Shown one piece after another: positions 9,920 through 18,047 of a stretch of 64,000 nucleotides of DNA; position 1 is the stretch's first letter, and the number at the start of each line of letters is the position of its first letter. The notes beneath the pieces were generated by a model. The model did not search any database. It was not told the DNA's origin and saw only the letters and a list, made by a program, of their open reading frames with translations. Position numbers and translations under genes: made by a program. Source of the stretch: an uncultured Faecalibacterium sp. (GTDB lineage: Bacteria > Bacillota > Clostridia > Oscillospirales > Ruminococcaceae); assembly GCA_937880095.1 (NCBI GenBank), contig CALFLK010000007.1, positions 186,001 through 250,000 of the forward strand. The letters run 5' to 3'.

Positions 9920-10609
9920 ATGAAAGACTTTTTTGTGGTAACAGCAGGTATCTGGAGCGAATACAAAACGCTGTTCCTGCATGGACTAGGCATGACGGTC
10001 TGGATGGGTCTGCTAACCGTTATGATTAGTACCGTATTCGGCTCCATTATGGCAATGCTGAGACGGAGCAACTGGGGTATCGGACCCATCAAACCCATTC
10101 GGATGCTCGCTGCGGTTTATGTAGAAGTAATTCGCGGAACACCTATCCTTCTGCAGCTGTACTTCTTCTACTTTATGCTGCCCCAGTTTTTACCGTTTTT
10201 GGAGTTGGATGAGTTTACCTGCGTGTTAGTTGCCTGCTGTGTCAACTCCACCGCTTATGTTTGCGAAATCGTCCGTGCCGGTATTCAGGCGGTTGATCCC
10301 GGTCAGGCAGAAGCCGCTCGTTCGCTTGGTTTAAGTTCCGGGCAGGCGCTGCGAAAAGTCATTTTGCCGCAGGCTGTAAAAAATATTCTGCCCGCCCTTT
10401 GCAATGAGTTCATTGCTGTTGTAAAAGAAACTTCGCTGGCATCCACCTTCTTTATCGGAGAGCTGATGACCCAGTTCAAGACCATCAACGGCATTACATT
10501 CCGCGTGTTGGAGCCGCTGACCATCGTTGGTCTGATCTACTTTATTTTGACATTTGTACTGTCCAAGCTGATTGCTGTACTGGAGAGGAGATTGAACGCA
10601 GGTGAATAA
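9920..10609 (+). CDS. Amino-acid ABC transporter permease (HisM/GlnP family)
   Basis: 229 residues, the normal size for this family. N-terminal HisM-type signature (LFLHGLGMTVWMGLL), several membrane helices, and the conserved EAA loop at about 125-150 (QAEAARSLGLSSGQALRKVI), which contacts the ATPase. Forms the membrane channel, probably as a homodimer because only one permease is encoded. Starts 63 nt after the binding-protein gene and overlaps the ATPase gene by 8 nt, so the three are cotranscribed. Confidence 0.92.
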   Translation: MKDFFVVTAGIWSEYKTLFLHGLGMTVWMGLLTVMISTVFGSIMAMLRRSNWGIGPIKPIRMLAAVYVEVIRGTPILLQLYFFYFMLPQFLPFLELDEFTCVLVACCVNSTAYVCEIVRAGIQAVDPGQAEAARSLGLSSGQALRKVILPQAVKNILPALCNEFIAVVKETSLASTFFIGELMTQFKTINGITFRVLEPLTIVGLIYFILTFVLSKLIAVLERRLNAGE

Positions 10610-11345
10610 CAATCAAGATATTATCCGGGTCGAGGATCTGGACAAATCGTTCGGCCATTTGCACGTCCTAAAGGGCGTCACGGAACAGATTCACAAAGGC
10701 GAGGTCGTTTCGATTATCGGTCCTTCCGGTGGCGGCAAAAGTACTTTCCTGCGCTGCCTGAATCTTTTGGAAACACCGTCCTCCGGTCATGTATACTTTG
10801 AGGGTGTGGATATTACGGACAAGCATGTGGACATCAATCTGCATCGTCAGAAGATGGGTATGGTTTTCCAGCATTTCAACGTATTCCCGAATATGACTGT
10901 CGGCGAAAACGTAATGATGGCTCCGATGATACTGAAAAAGAAGTCTAAGGCAGAAGCAACCGAAACGGCAAAAGAACTTCTGGATCGTGTTGGTCTGCTG
11001 AGCAAAATCGACGCACGCCCCAGCACCTTATCCGGTGGACAAAAACAGCGTCTGGCAATCGTTCGCGCTCTGGCTATGGAGCCGGAAGTCATGCTGTTCG
11101 ACGAGCCGACCTCTGCACTGGACCCGGAAATGGTCGGTGAAGTTTTGCAGGTTATCAAGAGCCTGGTCAAAACCGGTATGACCACCGTTATCGTCACACA
11201 CGAAATGGGTTTTGCCAAAGAGGTTTCCGACCGTGTCTTTTTCATGGACGGCGGTATCATTGCGGAAAAGGGAACCCCCGATGAAGTCTTTAATCACCCG
11301 CAGAACCCGCGTACACAAGAATTTTTAAGCCGCGTTTTGTATTGA
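10602..11345 (+). CDS. Amino-acid ABC transporter ATP-binding protein (GlnQ/HisP family)
   Basis: 247 residues. Walker A GPSGGGKST (about 42-50), Q-loop in VFQHFNVFPN, signature LSGGQKQR (about 145), Walker B VMLFDEPTSALDPE and switch His in VIVTHEMGF. Energises import by the permease at 9920. GTG start at 10602 inside the permease gene, with GAGAGGAG 11 nt upstream, implying translational coupling. Last gene of the operon, followed by a strong terminator. Confidence 0.93.
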   Translation: MNNNQDIIRVEDLDKSFGHLHVLKGVTEQIHKGEVVSIIGPSGGGKSTFLRCLNLLETPSSGHVYFEGVDITDKHVDINLHRQKMGMVFQHFNVFPNMTVGENVMMAPMILKKKSKAEATETAKELLDRVGLLSKIDARPSTLSGGQKQRLAIVRALAMEPEVMLFDEPTSALDPEMVGEVLQVIKSLVKTGMTTVIVTHEMGFAKEVSDRVFFMDGGIIAEKGTPDEVFNHPQNPRTQEFLSRVLY

Positions 11346-11371
11346 TGCTGCTTTTCCTTGCACGCCTCATA

Positions 11372-11417
11372 AAAAGAACCACACTTGCAGCAAACGGACT
11401 GTAAGTGTGGTTCTTTT
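11372..11417 (+). terminator. Terminator of the amino-acid ABC operon
   Basis: 19-bp stem with one mismatch (11372-11390 / 11399-11417), 8-nt loop, T-rich tail. The following 11418-11617 holds nothing recognisable. Confidence 0.88.
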
Positions 11418-11617
11418 CTTATCCTATAATTGGGGCAAAGCGCACAAATACGCTTGCATCATATTTGTAGTGATTCTCCATAGTGGTATCAGGCCATACT
11501 CCATTTGTATATTTTTTTGATGCAAAATGACCTTATAACAGGACTCATTTCTGCCGTTGCTTTGTGTTTTCCACCTGTATCCCCTCCCATTTCAATCATC
11601 ATATTTTTAACGATGCA

Positions 11618-11646
11618 TTGACAAAATTTTCAAATCCTGATAGAAC
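11618..11646 (+). promoter_or_regulatory. Promoter of the SDR gene
   Basis: TTGACA (11618-11623), 17 nt, TAGAAC (11641-11646); the -35 is perfect, the -10 weak. It is 40 nt before the ATG at 11687. Confidence 0.5.
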
Positions 11647-11686
11647 TATCTCAACTTATTTTTATCCTATAAAAGGAGTATGCATT

Positions 11687-12484
11687 ATGAGATTGCAAGG
11701 TAAAGTTGTTCTGGTAACCGCATCTACCCGTGGTATTGGTCTGGCTACCGTAAAGGCTTGTGCTAAGGAAGGCGCTATCGTATATATGGGTGCGCGCAAC
11801 ATGGAGCGTGCCGCTGAGCGCGCAAAAGAACTGAACGATCAGGGTTACACCGTCAAGACCGTTTACAACGATGCTACCAAGCACGAAACCTACCAGAGCA
11901 TGGTAGAAGAAGTGGTCAAGAACGAGGGCAAAATTGACGTACTGGTCAACAACTTCGGTACTTCTAACCCGAAGGTCGATTTGGACATTGAGCACACTGA
12001 TTTTTCTGATTTCATCGGCACGCTGGAGGCAAACCTTGCCAGTGTGTTCCTGTCCTCTCAGGCAGCAATCCCCCACATGATTCAGAACGGTGGCGGCAGC
12101 ATCATCAACATTTCTTCTGTTGGCGGTATCATTCCGGATATTTCTCAGACTTCTTATGCAACCAGCAAGGCAGCTATCAATTATATGACCAAGCTGATTG
12201 CGGTGCAGGAGGCACGCAACAACATTCGCTGCAACGCCGTTCTGCCCGGTATGACGGCAACCGACGCTGTCAACGAAAACCTTTCCCCCGAATTCCGCGA
12301 CTTCTTCCTGAAGCACACGCCCATTAAGCGCATGGGTACACCGGAAGAAATCGGTGCAGCTGTCGTTTACTTTGCAAGTGACGATTCCGCATACACCACC
12401 GGTCAGATCCTGGCTGTATCCGGCGGTTTCGGTATGCCCACCCCCGTCTATGGCGATATGATTGAGATGAAGAATCGCCGCTAA
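11687..12484 (+). CDS. SDR oxidoreductase, 7alpha-hydroxysteroid dehydrogenase-like
   Basis: 265 residues, start at ATG 11687 behind AAAAGGAG. Classical SDR: nucleotide loop TASTRGIG (11-18), NNFG in place of NNAG, catalytic Ser in NISSVGG and Tyr/Lys in SYATSKAAI. Arg37 after the second beta strand suggests NADP(H). From memory the whole length resembles the 7alpha-HSDHs of Clostridium sordellii and C. absonum, sharing IPHM, GGSI-NISS, PDIS, NIRCNAVLPG, EFRD-FL-H-P, ASDDS-Y-TG and TP-Y. Those enzymes oxidise the 7alpha-hydroxyl of cholate or chenodeoxycholate in the cytoplasm. General SDR function is sure; bile acid as substrate is a good but untested inference. Convergent with the flavin reductase at 12752. 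Confidence 0.8.
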   Translation: MRLQGKVVLVTASTRGIGLATVKACAKEGAIVYMGARNMERAAERAKELNDQGYTVKTVYNDATKHETYQSMVEEVVKNEGKIDVLVNNFGTSNPKVDLDIEHTDFSDFIGTLEANLASVFLSSQAAIPHMIQNGGGSIINISSVGGIIPDISQTSYATSKAAINYMTKLIAVQEARNNIRCNAVLPGMTATDAVNENLSPEFRDFFLKHTPIKRMGTPEEIGAAVVYFASDDSAYTTGQILAVSGGFGMPTPVYGDMIEMKNRR

Positions 12485-12523
12485 TTGCACAATTCTTACC
12501 AGCACGGATTCCTGTTATCATAC

Positions 12524-12562
12524 AAAAACAGAGGGTATCGAACTTCGATACCCTCTGTTTTT
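12524..12562 (+). terminator. Terminator after the SDR gene
   Basis: Perfect 19-bp inverted repeat (12524-12542 / 12544-12562) starting with A5 and ending in T5, 39 nt past the stop. Between it and 12692 I see no gene. Confidence 0.9.
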
Positions 12563-12692
12563 ATTGCAGGATTTCTTACCGTGTCAGGGATGCTCAGATC
12601 AGCTTGTTCTCAACGAGCATATCATAAATCGTTGTGCCTGCATTTTCATCAATGCTTACTTGAGCGCAAATTTCAATATGCATCTAAAACAT

Positions 12693-12728
12693 AAACAGCG
12701 CGGGAAGATTTCTCTCCCCGCGCCGTTT
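12693..12728 (-). terminator. Terminator after the flavin reductase gene
   Basis: GC-rich hairpin with arms 12693-12708 and 12711-12728, A/T-rich ends, 23 nt past the stop of the minus-strand gene at 12752. Confidence 0.75.
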
Positions 12729-12751
12729 GCTGCATATGAACTTGAACCGAA

Positions 12752-14680
12752 TTACTTGTGGGTTACTTCGTTGATTGCGTGGCTAATGCCCTGGCAGTCA
12801 AGCGTTGCGCCTGCAACTGCATCGACCTCAGAGCTATCTGCTGCCAGAATGCTGTCTACGAAGGTCTTGAACTGCTCATCATCCATGAACAGAGCATCCT
12901 TGCCCTCAACCACTTCGATTGCAGTGAACTTGCCGTCCTTGATGGTGACAGACAGCTTCACTTCGCCGTGGTCATTCTTATAAGGGACTTCGTAGGTGCC
13001 GTCTTCAACTGCTGCGGGTGCTGCCGGCTCTTCGCCGTCTGCATTCACAACGCTGGTAACGGAGCTGACGCCACCGAATGCGTGCTGTGCTGCTGCACGA
13101 CCAGATGCGATAGCCTCAGACAGGAACACACCGTTCTGGTACAGGTTGGAAACGTAGCTGCCCAGCTCGCCTGCTTCGTACAGGTTGGGGATGGGATTGC
13201 CGTCCCAGTCCAGAACCTGAGAATTGGTGTTGCGCTCTGCGCCGCCAGTGGTAGCTACCAGAGTGGGAACCAACTTAACTGCGTAGTAAGGAGCAGTATC
13301 GATTTTCTCCATGGTTGCGGGATCACGACCGAAGTCCTTATCCACGCCCTCATCACACATCTGGTTGTAACGATCGATGGTTGCCTTCAGTTCTGCAGGA
13401 TCACGGTCAATCTTTTCAGCCAGTTCTTCAATGGTATCAGCCTTGACGATCCAGCCCTTTTCGATCTCAGCGGAGTTATCAGCAGACCACTGATAGCCCT
13501 CGGTAGTGATGGGCCAAGACAGCCACTGGCTGGCAACGGAATCGGTAGTTCTCAGCTTTTCATCGAAAATCAGATGAACAGGCAGAGCCTTTTCGTGCTT
13601 CAGGTCAGTATAACGGTCAAATTCCTTATACTTCATGTGCTGGCGGTGATAATCCTTGGACTCGTTATAGAAACGATTGTTATCACAAGCGACCTCAATC
13701 CAGGAACCGGACTTGAAGGTCATATTACGCATGAAGGTAGAGTCGTAATCGTCGGTCTTGATGCCCAGCCAGAAACCGCCAGACTGGGTCTGGTTGTTCA
13801 TGTGCCACATCTTTGCGCCAGCCTTAGACAGCATCTTGATGCCGTCACCGGTGTTGCCAGGAGTACCAGCGGTATAAACTTCGTCCATGCCGTGGTAGTT
13901 GCGCTGCATCTCCAGATTGTTTTCAAAGCCACCGCAAGCCAGCAGAACGCCCTTGTTAGCCTTGATACGGATTTCATTGCCATCGGGGTCACGAGCCAGA
14001 ACGCCCTTTACTTCCTTGGTAACGGGGTCCTGAATCAGATCCAGAGCGGGAGTGGAGTAAGCAACTTCGATGTTTTCACGCAACTTTACTGCCTCGTCAA
14101 AGCCGTGCCATACACCACCGTTTTCGAACGTGCCGGAATTTGCCTTACGGCAGTGAGCGCTGGTGCCTTCAAAGCCTGCACCGGGGAACTCTGCGAATTC
14201 CACAACCAGGCTGCCCCAACGCAGCGGGCCACCGCCAACATAGCCAACTTCGTAGCCGGCATTGTTCATGGTGCCCTGTACCCACTTGATCTGGTCTGCA
14301 AAAGCATTTGCCATAAAGTCCAGATATTCTTCCGGGATGGGGTTGGGCTTGTTGCAGTTACGGATGTACTCCTTAAAGCCCTCGACGCCGTCTTCAGAAG
14401 GAACGATGAAAGTCTGACCGGAAGCAATACTATTGCCGCCTGCCAGGTTTTCAGGCATCTTTTCCAGAACCAAAATGTCTGCGTTCGGATCAATGTCGCT
14501 TGCTTCCAGAGCAGCAGCTTCACCAGCCAAGCCGTAGCCAACAATCAGGAAGTCTGTTTCACGATCCCATTTTTCGTTGGTAGCATTTGCGTTTGCTGCG
14601 GAATCCGCACCATTGGTGCAGCCTACCAGCAATGCAGCTACCAGCACAACACTCAGGAATGCGCTAAGTAACCTTTTCAT
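12752..14680 (-). CDS. FAD-dependent reductase lipoprotein with C-terminal FMN-binding domain
   Basis: 642 residues from ATG 14680 (AAAAGGAG just upstream). Lipobox LVGC, then a fumarate/urocanate-reductase-type FAD domain (IVGYGLAGEAA about 45, LLACGGFENN, a C-terminal GGAERNTNSQVLD and LYEAGELG), then an FMN_bind domain whose DAVAGATL near the C-terminus fits the ApbE flavinylation site, with Thr as predicted FMN carrier. Expected location is outside the membrane, where such enzymes accept electrons through flavins and use fumarate-like, enoate or steroid-like acceptors. The usual order in fumarate-reductase relatives has FMN_bind at the N-terminus; here it is C-terminal. Monocistronic; its promoter is flanked by CTTTAACCA repeats. 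Acceptor unknown; the SDR neighbour is only a hint. Confidence 0.85.
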   Translation of the reverse strand: MKRLLSAFLSVVLVAALLVGCTNGADSAANANATNEKWDRETDFLIVGYGLAGEAAALEASDIDPNADILVLEKMPENLAGGNSIASGQTFIVPSEDGVEGFKEYIRNCNKPNPIPEEYLDFMANAFADQIKWVQGTMNNAGYEVGYVGGGPLRWGSLVVEFAEFPGAGFEGTSAHCRKANSGTFENGGVWHGFDEAVKLRENIEVAYSTPALDLIQDPVTKEVKGVLARDPDGNEIRIKANKGVLLACGGFENNLEMQRNYHGMDEVYTAGTPGNTGDGIKMLSKAGAKMWHMNNQTQSGGFWLGIKTDDYDSTFMRNMTFKSGSWIEVACDNNRFYNESKDYHRQHMKYKEFDRYTDLKHEKALPVHLIFDEKLRTTDSVASQWLSWPITTEGYQWSADNSAEIEKGWIVKADTIEELAEKIDRDPAELKATIDRYNQMCDEGVDKDFGRDPATMEKIDTAPYYAVKLVPTLVATTGGAERNTNSQVLDWDGNPIPNLYEAGELGSYVSNLYQNGVFLSEAIASGRAAAQHAFGGVSSVTSVVNADGEEPAAPAAVEDGTYEVPYKNDHGEVKLSVTIKDGKFTAIEVVEGKDALFMDDEQFKTFVDSILAADSSEVDAVAGATLDCQGISHAINEVTHK

Positions 14681-14745
14681 AGTTCTTCTCCTTTTACCAT
14701 TTTCTTGACCAATTTCCTCAACATGTGAAATTTGTGTCAAAGCTT

Positions 14746-14794
14746 CTTTAACCACATTTTAACACTCGTTTTTATTTTGTCAACACTTTAACCA
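14746..14794 (-). promoter_or_regulatory. Promoter of the flavin reductase flanked by direct repeats
   Basis: Minus strand TTGACA (14778-14783), 16 nt, TAAAAT (14756-14761). CTTTAACCA occurs at 14746-14754 and again at 14786-14794, 40 bp apart, just outside the two promoter boxes. This suggests a repressor that bridges the promoter. The interval 14795-15082 contains nothing else recognisable. Confidence 0.5.
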
Positions 14795-15082
14795 TGTTTT
14801 CTTTTATTTTAGGAGTCTTTCTTTGTGCTACATTACTTGACATAATCACACATTTATTCGTTGAACAGCCACTTTTTAAGCAATTTCGTATTTTCTTTTA
14901 TTTCTTTTGCGATACCCATACTGTGCGTATTTCCTTGATTTTTCTATCATTTTTGTTGCCGACAGAACGCTGCACGTAAATTTTTTCAAAGCAAAACACA
15001 TAGGCACATCCTTACCAGAATACCTGCACTTTGCTTTTCAATTCCGTATGAAAGCCACCCCCTTATGTACTATTACAAACAA

Positions 15083-15120
15083 AAAAACACACCTTGTACA
15101 TCATACAAAGTGTGCTTTTT
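15083..15120 (-). terminator. Terminator of the uvrBA operon
   Basis: Imperfect 15-16-bp hairpin (15083-15097 / 15105-15120) with A-rich and T-rich ends, 15 nt past the uvrA stop. Confidence 0.75.
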
Positions 15121-15134
15121 ATATGAGCATCCTA

Positions 15135-18047
15135 TTAACTCTGCTTTTTCTTTTTGGAGTTTTTCTTAGGTTTTGTTTCTGTCTGATCCTCATTTTGTGC
15201 CAGACGTGCCTGCCGATCCCGCTCCAGAATCGGCTTCAAATACTGACCGGTAAAGCTCGCCTCACAGGCAGCTACTTCTTCGGGCGTACCCTGTGCAATA
15301 ACCAAACCGCCATTGCTGCCGCCCTCCGGGCCCAAATCAATAATATGGTCTGCGCACTTAATCAAATCCAGATTGTGCTCAATAACAATTACCGTGTTTC
15401 CGGCATCCACCAGCGTTTGCAACACTTCCACCAGCTTGTGCACGTCTGCAATATGCAGACCTGTGGTCGGCTCGTCCAGAATATAAACCGTCTTGCCGGT
15501 TCCTCGTTTGACTAGCTCATTTGCCAGCTTTACACGCTGTGCTTCGCCACCGGAAAGAGTTGTTGCACTCTGACCCAGCGTAACATAACCCAGACCCACA
15601 TCCAGCAAGGTTTGCAGTTTGCGGGCAATCTTAGGCTGGTTTGCAAAGAACAGACAAGCTTCTTCCACCGTCATGTTCAGTACATCTGCGATGGTCTTAT
15701 CCTTATATTTGACCTCCAGCGTTTCCCTGTTATAGCGACTGCCTTTGCAGACTTCGCACGGAACATATACGTCCGGCAAAAAGTGCATTTCAATTTTCAA
15801 AATGCCGTCGCCCTCACAGGCTTCGCAGCGACCGCCCTTCACATTAAAGCTAAAGCGTCCGGGACCATAACCACGCATTTTTGCGTCCTGCGTCTGCGCA
15901 AATACATTACGAATATCCGTAAAAATTCCTGTATAGGTTGCAGGGTTGGAACGCGGGGTACGGCCAATGGGCTGCTGGTCGATACCGATTACCTTATCGA
16001 CCCACTCCAGACCCTGAATTTCCTTGCATTTACCGGCACGATGCTTTGCATGATTCAGCTGGTTCGCCAGCGTGTTATACAAAACCTCGTTCACCAGACT
16101 GGACTTGCCCGAACCGGAAATGCCCGTAACGCAAATGAACTCACCCAGCGGAAAATCCACTGTAACATTACGCAGATTGTTTTCCTTTGCTTTTACCACG
16201 CGCAGACTGTGACCATTGCCCTTGCGGCGGATTTCCGGAGGCATAATGCGCTTGCGTCCCGACAAATACGCGCCTGTGATGCTGCGCTTGGATTTGCAGA
16301 TATCTTCCAGCTTACCCGCTGCCACAATTTCGCCGCCATGCACACCCGCACCGGGACCCACATCGACAATAAAATCTGCAGCGCGCATGGTATCTTCGTC
16401 ATGCTCAACGACCACTACAGTATTGCCCAAATCACGCAGACGCTGCAAGGTTGCAATCAGCTTGTCGTTATCTCTCTGATGCAGACCAATGCTCGGCTCG
16501 TCCAGAACGTACAAAACACCTGTCAAGGCACTGCCGATCTGCGTAGCCAGACGGATACGCTGGCTTTCACCGCCGGACAGTGTACCTGCCGAACGCGCCA
16601 AAGTTAGATAGCTCAAGCCGACGCTCTGCAAAAAGCCAAGACGTGCCTTGACTTCCTTAAAAATCTGATCGCCGATCTGGTGTTCTTTCTCTGTCAGCGT
16701 CGGTTCCACCTGTTCAATAAAATCAATTTCTTCCTGAATGGACATATCACAGAATTCCATGATATTTTTGCCGCCGATGGTTACCGACAGCAGTGCCGGT
16801 TTCAGTCGATGACCATGACAATCCGGACAAGGCAAAGCATTCATGGTATGAGAAATCTCTTCCTTCATCCATTCGCTGTTTGTTTCACGGAAGCGACGCT
16901 CCAGATTGGGAATCAGACCCTCGAACACATTCCGATATTCACCGCTGCCGAACTCGTTGGTACGGCGCATTTCCAAGCGTTCGGTACCAGTGCCGTACAG
17001 CAATGCATGGAGTGCTTCTTCGGAAAAGTCCTTGATGGGTGTATCCAGCGTAAAGCCGTATTTCTTACCCAGTGCTTCATAGTACATTCCGCTGAGAGAG
17101 CCTTCGGCATAATACCAGCCGCTGGCTTTGATGGCACTTTGCCGAATGGACAAATCCTTATTGGGCAAAATCAAATCCGGGTCCACTTTCATAAAAGTAC
17201 CCAGACCAGTACAGGTCTCACAGGCACCAAACGGGTTATTAAAGGAGAACATACGCGGGCTGATTTCGCTGATAGATACACCGTGATCCGGGCAGGCAAA
17301 GTGCTGACTGAAGGTCAGCATCTCACCGCCAATCACATCCACCTCTGCCAGACCGTCGGTCAAATTCAGTGCAGTTTCCAAGCTGTCCGCCAGACGGCTG
17401 CGGATGCCGTCTTTCATAACCAGACGGTCCACCACGACTTCCACCGTATGCTTGAGGTTCTTTTCCAGAACGATTTCTTCATCCAAATCGTACAGGTTGC
17501 CGTCCACACGCACACGAGCAAAACCCGCACGACGCGCGTTATCCAGCTCTTTTACCTGTGTACCCTTGCGACCACGCACAACCGGCGCCAAAATCTGAAA
17601 ACGGGTACCCTCCGGGATTTTCAGTACCGCATCCACCATTTCATCCACGGTCTGTTGTTTGATTTCCTTGCCGCAAACCGGGCAGTGCGGTACGCCGATA
17701 TTGGCATACAGTAAACGCAGGTAGTCATAAATTTCCGTCACCGTGCCCACGGTAGAGCGGGGGTTGTGGCTGGTGGTTTTCTGATCGATGGAAATTGCCG
17801 GAGAAAGTCCGGTAATTTCGTCCACATCCGGCTTGTCCATGCGGCCCAAAAACATCCGCGCATAGCTGGACAGACTTTCCACATAGCGGCGCTGACCATC
17901 CGCGTACAGCGTATCAAATGCCAGACTGGACTTGCCGGAACCCGACAAACCCGTCATTACAACGAGCTTATTGCGGGGAATGGTCAGATTGATATTTTTC
18001 AGGTTGTGCTCTCTGGCACCCTTGATGATAATTTTATCGTTTGCCAA
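15135..18047 (-). CDS. uvrA: Excinuclease ABC subunit A
   Basis: 970 residues, full length. Damage-sensing ATPase of nucleotide excision repair, working with UvrB. Two ABC ATPase halves: Walker A GLSGSGKS (about 32) and GISGSGKSS (about 640), signatures LSGGESQR and LSGGEAQR, and zinc-finger Cys pairs (CPVC, CETC, CPDC, CEAC, CEVC). Start taken as TTG 18047, because the family begins at this NDKIIIKGAREHNLKN segment and AGAAGGGA lies 7 nt upstream; an ATG at 18089 would add 14 unlikely residues. The start lies inside the last 14 nt of uvrB, so translation is probably coupled. A basic Lys/Ser tail follows the second ABC domain. Confidence 0.97.
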   Translation of the reverse strand: MANDKIIIKGAREHNLKNINLTIPRNKLVVMTGLSGSGKSSLAFDTLYADGQRRYVESLSSYARMFLGRMDKPDVDEITGLSPAISIDQKTTSHNPRSTVGTVTEIYDYLRLLYANIGVPHCPVCGKEIKQQTVDEMVDAVLKIPEGTRFQILAPVVRGRKGTQVKELDNARRAGFARVRVDGNLYDLDEEIVLEKNLKHTVEVVVDRLVMKDGIRSRLADSLETALNLTDGLAEVDVIGGEMLTFSQHFACPDHGVSISEISPRMFSFNNPFGACETCTGLGTFMKVDPDLILPNKDLSIRQSAIKASGWYYAEGSLSGMYYEALGKKYGFTLDTPIKDFSEEALHALLYGTGTERLEMRRTNEFGSGEYRNVFEGLIPNLERRFRETNSEWMKEEISHTMNALPCPDCHGHRLKPALLSVTIGGKNIMEFCDMSIQEEIDFIEQVEPTLTEKEHQIGDQIFKEVKARLGFLQSVGLSYLTLARSAGTLSGGESQRIRLATQIGSALTGVLYVLDEPSIGLHQRDNDKLIATLQRLRDLGNTVVVVEHDEDTMRAADFIVDVGPGAGVHGGEIVAAGKLEDICKSKRSITGAYLSGRKRIMPPEIRRKGNGHSLRVVKAKENNLRNVTVDFPLGEFICVTGISGSGKSSLVNEVLYNTLANQLNHAKHRAGKCKEIQGLEWVDKVIGIDQQPIGRTPRSNPATYTGIFTDIRNVFAQTQDAKMRGYGPGRFSFNVKGGRCEACEGDGILKIEMHFLPDVYVPCEVCKGSRYNRETLEVKYKDKTIADVLNMTVEEACLFFANQPKIARKLQTLLDVGLGYVTLGQSATTLSGGEAQRVKLANELVKRGTGKTVYILDEPTTGLHIADVHKLVEVLQTLVDAGNTVIVIEHNLDLIKCADHIIDLGPEGGSNGGLVIAQGTPEEVAACEASFTGQYLKPILERDRQARLAQNEDQTETKPKKNSKKKKQS

